From Brevibacterium aurantiacum (GTDB lineage Bacteria > Actinomycetota > Actinomycetes > Actinomycetales > Brevibacteriaceae), in NCBI RefSeq assembly GCF_900169065.1, contig NZ_FXZB01000010.1:62001-126000 (forward strand): a DNA stretch of 64,000 bases. The letters are read 5' to 3'. The notes below the pieces were generated by a model. The model saw nothing but the letters and a program-made list of their open reading frames with translations. It was not told where the DNA came from and did no database searches. This document shows, in pieces, positions 1 to 8,652 of this stretch. Numbering within the stretch: position 1 is the first letter of the stretch; each line of letters begins with the position of its first letter. Position numbers and translations under genes: made by a program.

Positions 1-117
1 CATTCGCCTGTGCTGATTGCAGGTACCCGAAATGTGCCGCAGGCCACAACGGGCTACTCGAATGCCAACCGTGACATTTGCCGGACCCTGATGTCGGCGC
101 CGATCAAAGCTGAGTGA
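1..117 (+). CDS. C-terminal end of an unidentified protein (partial)
   Basis: An open frame runs in from the left edge and stops with TGA at 115-117, giving 38 residues that end in LMSAPIKAE. It lies 7 bp from the stop codon of the convergent regulator gene, which is the usual spacing for two convergent genes here. Too little is present to name a family. It is called a gene because the frame is open to the edge with GC-rich third positions and because this strip would otherwise be empty. No terminator hairpin is visible in the 7-bp gap. Confidence 0.45.
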   Translation, partial: HSPVLIAGTRNVPQATTGYSNANRDICRTLMSAPIKAE

Positions 118-124
118 AGCAGAG

Positions 125-2692
125 CTAGAGGTTCGGCTGAACCTTTTCCAGTGCCTCGGCAACCTGGTCGCGGGAGGAGATGTCGAGCTTGCGGTACATC
201 CGATAGGTATGGCCTTCGACGGTGCGAACCGCAACGCCGAGCTCATCGGCGATCTCCGCATTCGTCATCCCCGCGACGATGAGTCGAGAGATCTGCCGCT
301 CTCGTCCGGTCAGGCTGCCGCCGGCTGAATGTGTTCCGGTCTCCGGACCGCCGGAACCGGCACCATTCGACCTGTGCCCACCACTGCGAGCCATGGCCAG
401 GCACCGCTCAGCCATATCAGGCATTCGCGTCTCCATGGATTTGGCGACCGTCGCGAGGGCGTCTTCATCGCGGTCACGAAGGGCGGGCCCCAGCTCTCCC
501 AGCAGCCGGCAGTCCCTCCCGGCACCGACCTTGCCAAGAGTTGCCATCGCCTCGGCATCGTACTCACCGAAGTGGCGGAACAGCTCGATCCTGATCATCG
601 CCGCGATCTCGTGAGAGGCGTCGTCTTCTGAATCGCACAGCAGCGTGCGCATCTCTTCCCGGTAGGCGGGGTCCTCCGTCGACTTGGCTCTGGCGGCCAA
701 GCGCAGGACCGCGGCTCTGCGAATTTCGATGTAGGCGTTGCTGTCCGGCAGAGCGAGATATCTGGCATCAAAGTCATCCGCGGCGGCGAGGTTCCCGCTC
801 AGCACCGCCATGTGCTCGGCTTCCGCTAGAGCCAGGAGGAGAAACTGGTTCTGGTTCCAATAGTCGAGGGCCTCGACGGCAGCGAAGCTCGTTCGCGTGG
901 CCGCAGCCATCTCACCGCGTTCAACGTGGATCCGTGTCCACATGAGGTCGGCAGGCCCGCTCCGGGCAGCAAAATAGGCAAGATCGTAGCTGATGACCTC
1001 GGCCAACAGGTCACTGGCTTCGTCGGCCCGATCTTCCTGCAACAGTGCTCTCGTCTTGAGCATGACGTAGAGCAGGTAGGCGGTGCCGACGTTGCCTGCC
1101 TGCCCTTCGACTTCCGCGAGGGCTCTGAGGGCATCTTCGCTTCGACCGAGTTCGAGTTCCTTCACCGCCTTGTTCAGGCCGATGCACAGGCGCAGCCCGT
1201 CAGGCACATCCGCTTCGCTCGCCCATCGGCGCAGCTCTTTGCTGCCGTCCGAGAGCGACTCCCACCGATTCGCAAACAGCATGTCGATGAGTTGCCGTGC
1301 CCGTTCGGCGTCCATGCCTTTTGACTCGTGGCAGGGGCCGCGTGTCTCGAGTCTGTTCAGGGCACTGCGGAAGTCTTCGATTCCCAGCGGTGGGGAGTCT
1401 CGGTGGAAGTCCCTGAACATCCACACAGCGAACACTTCGAGCACGACGGAGGTGCAGCAGGCCTTCTCCACGGCTTGAGCGAGCACGTCGAGCCCGATCG
1501 GAACCTTGTTGACATCACAGTAGAGCTGCCCCAGATCGAGCAGCTCGTGCGCGGCCATGCCGTCGGTGGACAATTCGTTGAGGATGCGCAAGGCCCGCTG
1601 CCACTCACCGAGTCGAACCGCGATACGGGCAGCGTCGACGAAGTCCTGTGCGGAGATCCTCGCACCACAGCTCAGGCTCCAATCGGCACGGAGCATGCGC
1701 GCCCGTTCAGAGGGCGAATCATCGAAGCGGTCGACGAAGTCGAACATCTCACGGCTGCGTCCCACCGGGACCGTATATCTGATCGTCTTCGAGGAGTGGT
1801 TCTCGATCGCCGCGTAGGAACGGACGCCGTCTTGGACAAGACCCAGCTCGCCCGCCGCGACGAGCGTGTCCGCTGCTTCGCCGAGTCCTGCTGCGAGCAT
1901 GATTCCGACCTCGACCTCACCGCCCAGGATAACGAGTTCGAGTGCCGCACGCTGCTGCTCGCAATAGCGGGAGAGGTGGAGGCGGGTGACGTCTCGTGCC
2001 CGTTCGTCATAGTCAAGGTCGAGACCGTCGAGAAGCCACACTCCCTGCCTCTCAAGCAGGCGCCGCTTCCTCCTCGTGTACCGCAGGAGTTCGATGACCT
2101 TTCCTGGTACCCGACCGGATTGGAAATCGACGACGTCACGTGCACCCTGAGAGACGATCCCGCCGAGGTGGTGCTCGATCATCGCGGAGAAGTCCGACAT
2201 GCTCAGCGCCCCGAGCGTGACCTGGTCGAGGACATGGTCGGCCACGAGATCGCTGAACGGCCGAGGACTGTCATCGACCGGTGGGCGCAGGGTGGCGACG
2301 ATCTTGATGTTGCCCTCGGTGGCCAGCTGAGACAGAGTGCTGAGGCTCGACTCATCGAGTTCATGGGCGTCGTCGACGAAGACCACGGGGGTGGCCTCGG
2401 AGGAGTTCCGGAAGACATTGACGACGCGCACCAACAGATCGTTAGAGTCCGCGTTGAGATCGACGTAGAGGCCGAAAGCACCATAGGGCACCCGCTGGAG
2501 GACTCGGTCCCCGCGCACCCAGATCTCGCCCCCACCTCGGCGCCGGTGGATCTCCGAGGCGAGCGCGGTCTTGCCCATGCCCATATCGCCTTCGACGACA
2601 ACCCCGGCACTTGAGCTGTCTCGCAGCGCGCTCTCGATTGCTGTGAGCTCGACTTGCCGACCGAAGAGTGTGGCATCAACGAATTCGGTCAT
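125..2692 (-). CDS. LuxR-family regulator with AAA/NB-ARC-like ATPase domain (LAL/MalT type)
   Basis: Large transcriptional regulator of 855 residues. Residues 10-45 hold the LFGRQVEL opening typical of this class and an intact Walker A, GDMGMGKT (35-42). A Walker B follows (VVFVDDAHELD). A long helical, TPR-like middle leads to a C-terminal LuxR helix-turn-helix (LTGRERQISRLIVAGMTNAE, then a recognition helix with VAVRTVEGH). Family knowledge: these are ATP-dependent activators that sense a small molecule or protein. The start is the ATG at 2692, which overlaps the TGA of the upstream regulator gene (ATGA, 2689-2692). An open extension to 3019 is arginine-rich and lies inside the upstream gene, so it is rejected. 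The target genes are unknown; the nearest non-coding DNA is upstream of 5214. Confidence 0.88.
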   Translation of the reverse strand: MTEFVDATLFGRQVELTAIESALRDSSSAGVVVEGDMGMGKTALASEIHRRRGGGEIWVRGDRVLQRVPYGAFGLYVDLNADSNDLLVRVVNVFRNSSEATPVVFVDDAHELDESSLSTLSQLATEGNIKIVATLRPPVDDSPRPFSDLVADHVLDQVTLGALSMSDFSAMIEHHLGGIVSQGARDVVDFQSGRVPGKVIELLRYTRRKRRLLERQGVWLLDGLDLDYDERARDVTRLHLSRYCEQQRAALELVILGGEVEVGIMLAAGLGEAADTLVAAGELGLVQDGVRSYAAIENHSSKTIRYTVPVGRSREMFDFVDRFDDSPSERARMLRADWSLSCGARISAQDFVDAARIAVRLGEWQRALRILNELSTDGMAAHELLDLGQLYCDVNKVPIGLDVLAQAVEKACCTSVVLEVFAVWMFRDFHRDSPPLGIEDFRSALNRLETRGPCHESKGMDAERARQLIDMLFANRWESLSDGSKELRRWASEADVPDGLRLCIGLNKAVKELELGRSEDALRALAEVEGQAGNVGTAYLLYVMLKTRALLQEDRADEASDLLAEVISYDLAYFAARSGPADLMWTRIHVERGEMAAATRTSFAAVEALDYWNQNQFLLLALAEAEHMAVLSGNLAAADDFDARYLALPDSNAYIEIRRAAVLRLAARAKSTEDPAYREEMRTLLCDSEDDASHEIAAMIRIELFRHFGEYDAEAMATLGKVGAGRDCRLLGELGPALRDRDEDALATVAKSMETRMPDMAERCLAMARSGGHRSNGAGSGGPETGTHSAGGSLTGRERQISRLIVAGMTNAEIADELGVAVRTVEGHTYRMYRKLDISSRDQVAEALEKVQPNL

Positions 2693-5214
2693 GCCCGCGC
2701 CTTCCACGTCGAGGCGACGGCCCTGAGTTCGCGGCGGTTGGCCACCTGCAGGCGCTGGTAGATGCGGCCGAGATGCCATTCGATCGTTCTCGCCGAGAGA
2801 TGATGGGCCTCCCCGAGCTCCTGGCTGCTGCGGCCATCGACGACGCCGTCGACGAGTCTGCGCTCGAACCCGGAGAGCACGGAATCCATGCGAGCATCGG
2901 CGGCGTTGAATCTGATGGTGCGTGTGCTGTTGCCGACGAGTATCCTCGCACGCCGGACGGCGCTGCGGTCGTTTTCCGCCACGGCTCGTTTCTGCGCGAG
3001 TTTGGCCAGGTCCGAGCACACAATGGCCGATCCGAACTCCAGGCTCTCCTGGGCCGCGTCGAGAAGTGCGCCCGCACTGCCCTCGAGCAGCGCGCGGGAC
3101 ATCGTTGAGGCCAGGTGCCCGAGCGCCCCTTGGATCTGCGGAGCAATCCGGCCGAGTTCTTCTGCGGCCCGCTTATGTCCGAGACGAGCCGCCTCCATCA
3201 AGGCACCGGCGGCGACGGCCAGAGCCTCTCGATCCAGCTGCGCGCACCCAAGTTCGAAGAGCTGCTCCGCTGCCTTCTCGGGGCGAGTCAGCGCTAAGGT
3301 CTGCAGGTCGTAGAGCCGGGACTCGAATTCCGACCACCACGCGTAGCGGTCGACTCGGGACTCCACCTGCGACTGGTCGGGCAGGTCGCTGGCCTGCAGA
3401 TTCTTGCCCAGCAGGGCGTCGGCGTACCGTTTGGCCGCTCGACCGATCCTCACGATGTCGACGAAGTCCTCTTCATGGCTCTGCGTCAGCACCTCGGCCA
3501 GAGCCACCTGCGCCCTTGCCGGGTGTCCGGTGCGGATGTCGACGAGCGCACCGATGAAGTCACGCATCCGTTCTCCGGCGTCGACCACCTTCAGTGCCGC
3601 TCTTGCGCCCTCCCAGTCACCAGCAACGTAGCGGGACACGAAGAGCTGCGGCGCGGCGTCCTCTATCTCATAGCTCGTGGCTCCGGGCAGTTCGAACATC
3701 AGCTCGGCCTGCCTGATGTAGTGCAGACCCGTCTCGACTTGGCCCAGGCAGACCTCGTCGAACCCGAGGATGGCGCACGCCCGCAGACGGTGCCTCGTCT
3801 GGCAGGCATGCGTGCGGTAGACGTTCTCTGCCAGATTCCGACTCGCGATAAGACGACCGCCTCGCTGCTCGAATCGAGCCTGGGTGGAGCCATAGCGGCC
3901 CTGGTCCACAGGAGAGGTCAGCTGTTTGCGGATCCACCCCGTCCGCAGCCGCCCCGGGGTGCGCGGATCCGTCAACCGAAAGTCCATGCTGGCGACCCTG
4001 GAGAGCAGGCGGGACGCCGACCGCTCGATATCAAGGTTTTCGAGCAACTGGTCGAAGTGGCGATTGGCCGATTCGATGTTTCCAAGGCCCTTCTCGGCCC
4101 GAACGAACTCAAGCCGCATCTCGTGACTCTCATACTGCGAGGCTCGAGCAAGCATGGCCGTGTCCTCATATCTGCCGCGCGAATTCGCCCACACCATGGC
4201 CTTGTAGACATAGTCCGCGGGCCGCTGATAGCCCAACCTGAGTGCCCATCTGAGGTAGCCGAAGAGTGCCTGGCCTTCGAGCAGCCCGATATCGACGACT
4301 TTGTCGAGAGCATTGAACAGTCTCAGGCTGTGCGAAGGCATCATCTGGGAGCGCAGGGTCTCGGCAATCACGGGTTCGGCGATCATGACAGCCGCGTCCC
4401 TGCCCTTCGTCATGGTCACGATTCCCGCATCGGCCATGGCATCGATCTTCTCCCATGGGCAGAGGGCGGAGAGAGCGCCATAGGGCATCGCCCCGGTGAC
4501 GGCAAAGATCTCAACGATGGGCTTGAGCTCTTCGGAGATGTTCCACAGGATACGGTCCTGGGCCTGAATCTGCTCCTGCCCGAACAGGACATGGTTGAGC
4601 AGCCGTGGGTTGCCTCCGGTATCGCGATACAACTCGGCCGCCGACTTGGTGTTCTGCTTCGAAGTTGCAGCCAGCGCAGCGATCGCCCCCTCGTCGAGGC
4701 CGGACAGATCGATCCTCGTCAGTTTTCCCGTCAGCCACAGTTTGGCGATGATATCGACGGGTGCACGGACCGATTCGGCACCGGCAACCAGTCTGATCTT
4801 CCTCGCCTCGGCGAGGTGACACAGTACGGACAGGGAACTCTCGTCGACCAGGTTGGCATTGTCCACGCGAACGATCGGAATCGAGGTCGAGGAATCCTGA
4901 GCAATAACCTTTGCCACCATCGACAGTGCCGCCCCGACTCCGACCTCCGTGCCCACTCCGGCCTGGGACAACAAGATCTCAAGAACTCCCAGTTCGCGAT
5001 CGCGCACTTGCTCCGACCCACGGAGGCGATAGATCGGCGTGTTCGCTTCGACCTGCGCCAGGGCCATACTCATCACAGTGGTGCAGCCGATGCCTGCCGG
5101 GCCGAGGAGCAGGCAGCCAAACCGATTCGGGTTCGCCAAAGTCTGTCTGACGACGGAGACTTCCTCCGTATAACCAAAAGTGCGGCCGTAAGGGGAGAGA
5201 CCGGGTTCCGACAT
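2689..5214 (-). CDS. LuxR-family regulator with degenerate P-loop (LAL/MalT type)
   Basis: Second large regulator, 841 residues from the ATG at 5214, which has a purine-rich ribosome site (GAAAGAAG) about 6 bases upstream. A GTG at 5361 would add 49 residues but has no ribosome site. The N-terminal ATPase fold is recognisable, but the Walker A reads GPAGIGCTT (38-46): the essential lysine is cysteine (codon 5083-5085). The Walker B position reads VRVDNANLVDESS, with Asn after the Asp. The C-terminus has a LuxR helix-turn-helix (SSQELGEAHHLSARTIEWH). Its stop overlaps the start of the next regulator gene, so the two are translationally coupled and may act together, one ATP-competent and one not. 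That partnership is inference. The effector is not predictable from the sequence. Confidence 0.85.
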   Translation of the reverse strand: MSEPGLSPYGRTFGYTEEVSVVRQTLANPNRFGCLLLGPAGIGCTTVMSMALAQVEANTPIYRLRGSEQVRDRELGVLEILLSQAGVGTEVGVGAALSMVAKVIAQDSSTSIPIVRVDNANLVDESSLSVLCHLAEARKIRLVAGAESVRAPVDIIAKLWLTGKLTRIDLSGLDEGAIAALAATSKQNTKSAAELYRDTGGNPRLLNHVLFGQEQIQAQDRILWNISEELKPIVEIFAVTGAMPYGALSALCPWEKIDAMADAGIVTMTKGRDAAVMIAEPVIAETLRSQMMPSHSLRLFNALDKVVDIGLLEGQALFGYLRWALRLGYQRPADYVYKAMVWANSRGRYEDTAMLARASQYESHEMRLEFVRAEKGLGNIESANRHFDQLLENLDIERSASRLLSRVASMDFRLTDPRTPGRLRTGWIRKQLTSPVDQGRYGSTQARFEQRGGRLIASRNLAENVYRTHACQTRHRLRACAILGFDEVCLGQVETGLHYIRQAELMFELPGATSYEIEDAAPQLFVSRYVAGDWEGARAALKVVDAGERMRDFIGALVDIRTGHPARAQVALAEVLTQSHEEDFVDIVRIGRAAKRYADALLGKNLQASDLPDQSQVESRVDRYAWWSEFESRLYDLQTLALTRPEKAAEQLFELGCAQLDREALAVAAGALMEAARLGHKRAAEELGRIAPQIQGALGHLASTMSRALLEGSAGALLDAAQESLEFGSAIVCSDLAKLAQKRAVAENDRSAVRRARILVGNSTRTIRFNAADARMDSVLSGFERRLVDGVVDGRSSQELGEAHHLSARTIEWHLGRIYQRLQVANRRELRAVASTWKARA

Positions 5215-5366
5215 TCGTACTTCTTTCAATGTCACCGCAACTCCGCCGGCTCTCGACCCGTAGAGCTTTCGAGCACTGGCGGAACCGTCGGCTGTGGCAA
5301 CTCGCGGACTGACGACCAGTGAGCTCGCTGAAGGAGATTCAGAAGCTTCCTTGATTGTCACCGATG

Positions 5367-5413
5367 GGGGATCGTAATGACCGCGATAGTAGGGGATCGT
5401 TAAGGGACTGCAA
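5367..5413 (-). promoter_or_regulatory. Candidate promoter of the regulator pair, with direct repeat
   Basis: Read on the minus strand, TTGCAG (5408-5413) and TACTAT (5386-5391) are 16 bp apart, a fair housekeeping promoter. On the plus strand GGGGATCGT occurs at 5367-5375 and again at 5392-5400, 25 bp apart, so the two copies flank the -10 box. This could be an operator for autoregulation. Purely a sequence reading. Confidence 0.35.
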
Positions 5414-5950
5414 CTATAACTGTCTTGCTACACAACAATGCACCGATTGTGCACGAACCTCAGACGATTCTCAACTTCGCGATTCTGCATGCTGAGACAC
5501 TGTCCAGCATCCTTGCCGCAACCGACGGCCGACCACCCAAGGCTGCCAACCGGCAAGAACGACGCCGGGCGGAGTGGCACGGTGCTCTTCCTGGCGAGCG
5601 CCGGCAGCCCTCCCCAGTCGACAGCGCCAGCCCGCCCCGGATGGGCACTCTCAGCAACGAGCCCTTCCTGCCTGCTGCTTGCATTCACAGTCGTAGTGCC
5701 ACCTCTACCCTGCACGCTTCACCCTGCACGCTGGATTCATCGACTGGACAATTGACAGCGGTAGTTTCGCCCCCTCTTCTGACCCGCGGGATATTCCACG
5801 TTGAATTCTGCGGGCTTGCTCGCAGGAGCCGCGAAAGACACGTTCCCCCAGAGCCTGAGCGAGTCGACGATTTCGCGATCGAGAGTCGGTGACGCACAGC
5901 GACGCGCGGCGCGCAGAACACTGGCCGCGAAGACAAGTCCTCCCGAGCAC
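5414..5950. other. Non-coding stretch between divergent transcription units
   Basis: About 540 bp without a convincing gene. Open frames here (for example 5425-5892) lack a ribosome site and have amino-acid compositions unlike real proteins. A 12-bp direct repeat ACCCTGCACGCT occurs at 5707-5718 and 5721-5732 (14-bp period). This is a possible regulator site between the LuxR pair and the acyl-CoA dehydrogenase operon. Nothing else stands out. Confidence 0.4.
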
Positions 5951-5995
5951 TTGTGAGCCTGAACACCGAAACGTACTATGGAGCTAAGTTACTTA
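5951..5995 (+). promoter_or_regulatory. Promoter with palindromic operator for the acyl-CoA dehydrogenase operon
   Basis: TTGTGA (5951-5956), 17 bp, TACTAT (5974-5979) makes a good -35/-10 pair. A perfect inverted repeat, TAAGT-T-ACTTA (5985-5995), sits at the expected start of transcription. A repressor bound there would block initiation, the usual layout for TetR-type control of fatty-acid or steroid catabolism genes. No such repressor gene lies alongside. Confidence 0.5.
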
Positions 5996-6015
5996 ACGAT
6001 CGCTCAGGAGAACTC

Positions 6016-7209
6016 ATGGATACCTTGCTGAATGCACAAGAGCGCGACTTCGCGCAGCAGATGCGTCAGTTCTACCGCACAGAGATTCCCGAGGAGCTTC
6101 GCTTCAAGGTCGCAACCGGCCAGGAGCTGAGCAAGGACGACCTCGTCACCTCGCAGAAGATCCTCAATCAGCACGGTTACGCCGTGCCGAACTGGCCCGT
6201 CGAATGGGGCGGCCAGGACTGGACCCCGGTGCAGCGTCACATCTGGCTCGAAGAGATGCAGCTCGCCTGCGTTCCGCAGCCGCTGCCCTTCAACGTCTCG
6301 ATGGTCGGCCCAGTCATCGCCACCTTCGGCTCGCAGGAGATCAAGGAGCGCTTCCTTCCCGCGACGGCGAACATCGACATCTGGTGGTCCCAGGGATTCT
6401 CGGAGCCCAATGCCGGCTCGGACCTCGCCTCGCTCAAGACCACCGCTGTCCGCGACGGCGACAAGTACATCGTCAACGGACAGAAGACGTGGACGACCCT
6501 CGGCCAGTACGGTGACTGGATCTTCAACCTGGTCCGCACCGACCCCGATGTGAAGAAGCAGGCCGGAATCTCGTTCCTGCTCATCGACATGAAGTCCCCA
6601 GGTGTGACGGTTCGCCCGATCCAGCTCATCGACGGCGGCCACGAGGTCAACGAAGTCTTCTTCGACAATGTCGAGGTTCCGGTCGAGAACCTCGTCGGCG
6701 AAGAGAACAAGGGCTGGACCTACGCGAAGTTCCTGCTCGGCAATGAGCGCACCGGCATCGCCCGAATCGGCGGCTCCAAGGTCAATCTCGCCCGCGCCAA
6801 GGCCTACGCCGCGGTGACGAAGACGGCACGGGGAACCCTCCTCGACGATCCGCTGTTCTCCGCACGACTGACCCGCATCGAGGCCGAACTCACGGCACTC
6901 GAGATGACCCAGCTGCGAATCCTCTCGACCCAGGCCGCAGGATCGGACAAGCCGGACCCACGCTCCTCCGTGCTCAAGCTCAAGGGATCTCAGCTGCAGG
7001 AGGACATCAGCGAACTCCTCGTCGACGTCCTCGGTCCACAGGGCCTCGACTTCGTCGCCGACCGTGTGCAGGGAGCGGGCCTGTCCGACCTTCCGCTCGG
7101 TGCAGTCGACGCGCTGCCCGCATACTTCAACACCCGCAAGGTCACCATCTACGGCGGTTCGTCCGAGGTGCAGCGGGGCATCATTTCCAAGGCATTGCTT
7201 GGTCTCTGA
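6016..7209 (+). CDS. Acyl-CoA dehydrogenase, subunit 1 of a likely heteromeric enzyme
   Basis: 397-residue flavoprotein that would introduce a 2,3-double bond into an acyl-CoA. The start is the ATG at 6016 behind CAGGAGAA; an upstream in-frame start at 5953 lies in the promoter. Family motifs include the FAD/substrate region WWSQGFSEPNAGSDLAS and NGQKTWTT. The C-terminal loop reads IYGGSSEVQRGIISK, where classical enzymes have YEGT with the catalytic Glu; here that Glu is Gly. This form is known from subunits of the alpha2-beta2 dehydrogenases of steroid side-chain degradation (FadE28/FadE29 type). The next gene, 87 bp downstream, is a second acyl-CoA dehydrogenase and the obvious partner. 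The substrate is unknown. Confidence 0.88.
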   Translation: MDTLLNAQERDFAQQMRQFYRTEIPEELRFKVATGQELSKDDLVTSQKILNQHGYAVPNWPVEWGGQDWTPVQRHIWLEEMQLACVPQPLPFNVSMVGPVIATFGSQEIKERFLPATANIDIWWSQGFSEPNAGSDLASLKTTAVRDGDKYIVNGQKTWTTLGQYGDWIFNLVRTDPDVKKQAGISFLLIDMKSPGVTVRPIQLIDGGHEVNEVFFDNVEVPVENLVGEENKGWTYAKFLLGNERTGIARIGGSKVNLARAKAYAAVTKTARGTLLDDPLFSARLTRIEAELTALEMTQLRILSTQAAGSDKPDPRSSVLKLKGSQLQEDISELLVDVLGPQGLDFVADRVQGAGLSDLPLGAVDALPAYFNTRKVTIYGGSSEVQRGIISKALLGL

Positions 7210-7296
7210 GGTTGTCACCGGTGCCGCGGCCCTGCGATCACTCGATCGCCTCGGCGCACCGGATCGACCTACAGGACACTTAAGAAGAGGACGACA

Positions 7297-8445
7297 ATGG
7301 ATCTAGAACTCAACGACATTCAGCAGGAACTTGCCAGCACGCTGAACAAGTACCTCCGCACCGAATACGACACCGCCACACGTGAAGCGATCCTTAAGAG
7401 CGAGGAGGGCTTCTCCCGCGACCAGTGGAACCAGTTCGCCGAGATGGGCCTGCTTGGTCTGGCGATCCCGGAGAACTACGGCGGAGCCGAAATGACCTTC
7501 GCCGAGGTGGCTGTGGTCCTCGAGGCATTCGGCCGAGCTCTCGTGCTCGAACCGTTCCTCGCCACCGCCGTGCTCGGAGCGAACGCGGTTCTCGCCGCCG
7601 GCAGCGAAGAGCAGAAGCAGGAGATCCTGCCCGCAGTGTGCGAGGGTCAGACCTTCCTTGCCTTCGCCGGGCTCGAACCCAACCAGCGCTACTCACTCAC
7701 CACCCCCTCCACGACAGCTGCAGCCGCCGCGGATGGAGCGGTCACCCTCACCGGTGAGAAGAACAGCGTCCTCGGCGGCGATGTCGCCGATCACCTCATC
7801 GTCACCGCCGTGGAGAACGGCGATCTCGGCCTGTTCCTCGTTGCAGCCGATGCCGATGGCGTGAGCCGGGTTGCGCACCGTCAGGCCGATGGCCTTGGCA
7901 GCGCCAGCGTGAAGTTCGACAATGCCCCGGCGCAGCGTCTCAATGGCGCCGATGCTCACGAGGTCGTCGCCGAGCTTCTCGACACCGCCAACGCCGCGAT
8001 CATGGCCGAGGCCGTGGGCGCGATGGAGGCCTCGCTGACGATGACCGCCGAGTACCTCAAGACTCGCGAGCAGTTCGGGGCCCCGATCGGCGCGAACCAG
8101 GCTCTGCAGCATCGTGCTGCCGACCTCTACGCCGAACTCGAGTACGCCCGCAGCATGGCTCTGTACTCGCGCCTCGCGGTCACCGCCGAGGAGACCGGAT
8201 CCGAGAAGGACCGTCACCGTGATGTCATCGCCGCCAAGATCGTCATCGACGAATCTGCGCGTAACATCAGCCAGGAGCCGATCCAGATGCACGGCGGAAT
8301 CGGCATGACGATGGAGTACCCCATCGGCCACTACGCCAAGCGACTCACCGTCATCTCGCGCACCTTCGACGATGCCGATTCGCTGACCGCCGAGCTCGCC
8401 GAGATCGGTGGCCTCATCGAGCCGCACGCCGCCGACCTCAACTGA
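7297..8445 (+). CDS. Acyl-CoA dehydrogenase, subunit 2 of a likely heteromeric enzyme
   Basis: 382 residues, starting at the ATG 7297 behind AAGAAGAGG. The N-terminal helical domain (MGLLGLAIPENYGGAEMTF) and a C-terminal region with KTREQFGAPIGANQALQHR and MHGGIGMTMEYPIGHYAKR are typical of the family. The central FAD-binding beta domain is shorter and less conserved than in subunit 1. Such sequence asymmetry between adjacent acyl-CoA dehydrogenase genes is the hallmark of heterotetrameric actinobacterial enzymes in which each subunit supplies part of the active site. It is co-transcribed with the previous gene from the promoter near 5960, with hairpins following its stop. Confidence 0.87.
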   Translation: MDLELNDIQQELASTLNKYLRTEYDTATREAILKSEEGFSRDQWNQFAEMGLLGLAIPENYGGAEMTFAEVAVVLEAFGRALVLEPFLATAVLGANAVLAAGSEEQKQEILPAVCEGQTFLAFAGLEPNQRYSLTTPSTTAAAAADGAVTLTGEKNSVLGGDVADHLIVTAVENGDLGLFLVAADADGVSRVAHRQADGLGSASVKFDNAPAQRLNGADAHEVVAELLDTANAAIMAEAVGAMEASLTMTAEYLKTREQFGAPIGANQALQHRAADLYAELEYARSMALYSRLAVTAEETGSEKDRHRDVIAAKIVIDESARNISQEPIQMHGGIGMTMEYPIGHYAKRLTVISRTFDDADSLTAELAEIGGLIEPHAADLN

Positions 8446-8460
8446 GGTCAGGCAGCTGAC

Positions 8461-8499
8461 GCTCTTCCGCTTCACGCACTCAGCCTGAAGCGGAAGAGC
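8461..8499 (+). terminator. Hairpin after the acyl-CoA dehydrogenase operon
   Basis: Perfect 14-bp arms, 8461-8474 (GCTCTTCCGCTTCA) and 8486-8499, with an 11-base loop, 15 bp after the stop codon. There is no T-run, as is common in actinobacterial terminators. Confidence 0.65.
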
Positions 8500-8519
8500 A
8501 CCAACAGCGATCAGCTAGA

Positions 8520-8583
8520 GAAAACAGTGGACGTTTTGTGCTGATTCCATCCCTGGAATCAGCACAAAACGTCCACTGTTTTC
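8520..8583. repeat. Near-perfect 30-bp palindrome with 4-base loop (bidirectional terminator or repeat element)
   Basis: Arms 8520-8549 and 8554-8583 are fully complementary, with loop TCCC. The stem runs from GAAAACAGTGGACGTTTTGT into GCTGATTCCA. It ends in an A-tract on one side and a T-tract on the other, so it could terminate both converging transcripts. Thirty uninterrupted pairs is longer than ordinary terminators need, which suggests a dispersed palindromic element. Confidence 0.7.
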
Positions 8584-8652
8584 GTTCCCCGCCGGTACGC
8601 CGGTCCGCCGTCGCGCGGGCCGGAGGCAGTCAGTCCGGAGGCCCGCAGCCCT

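Noticed and set aside
1328-2614. 428-codon open frame opposite the first LuxR regulator
   Set aside because: Same reason; composition is unlike a real protein and the opposite strand encodes ATPase and helical domains.
3475-5322. 615-codon open frame opposite the second LuxR regulator
   Set aside because: Antisense shadow caused by high GC; no ribosome site, no family motif, and the minus strand carries a clear regulator.
5425-5892. Open frame in the 5.4-5.9 kb gap
   Set aside because: No ribosome site, no hydrophobic core pattern, overlaps short direct repeats; more likely regulatory DNA.
5985-5995. KstR/KstR2 operator
   Set aside because: The palindrome lacks the AAC/GTT and CAAG/CTTG cores of those sites.
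6004-7218. 404-codon open frame opposite the first acyl-CoA dehydrogenase
   Set aside because: Antisense shadow, Asp/Glu/Leu-rich with no domain.
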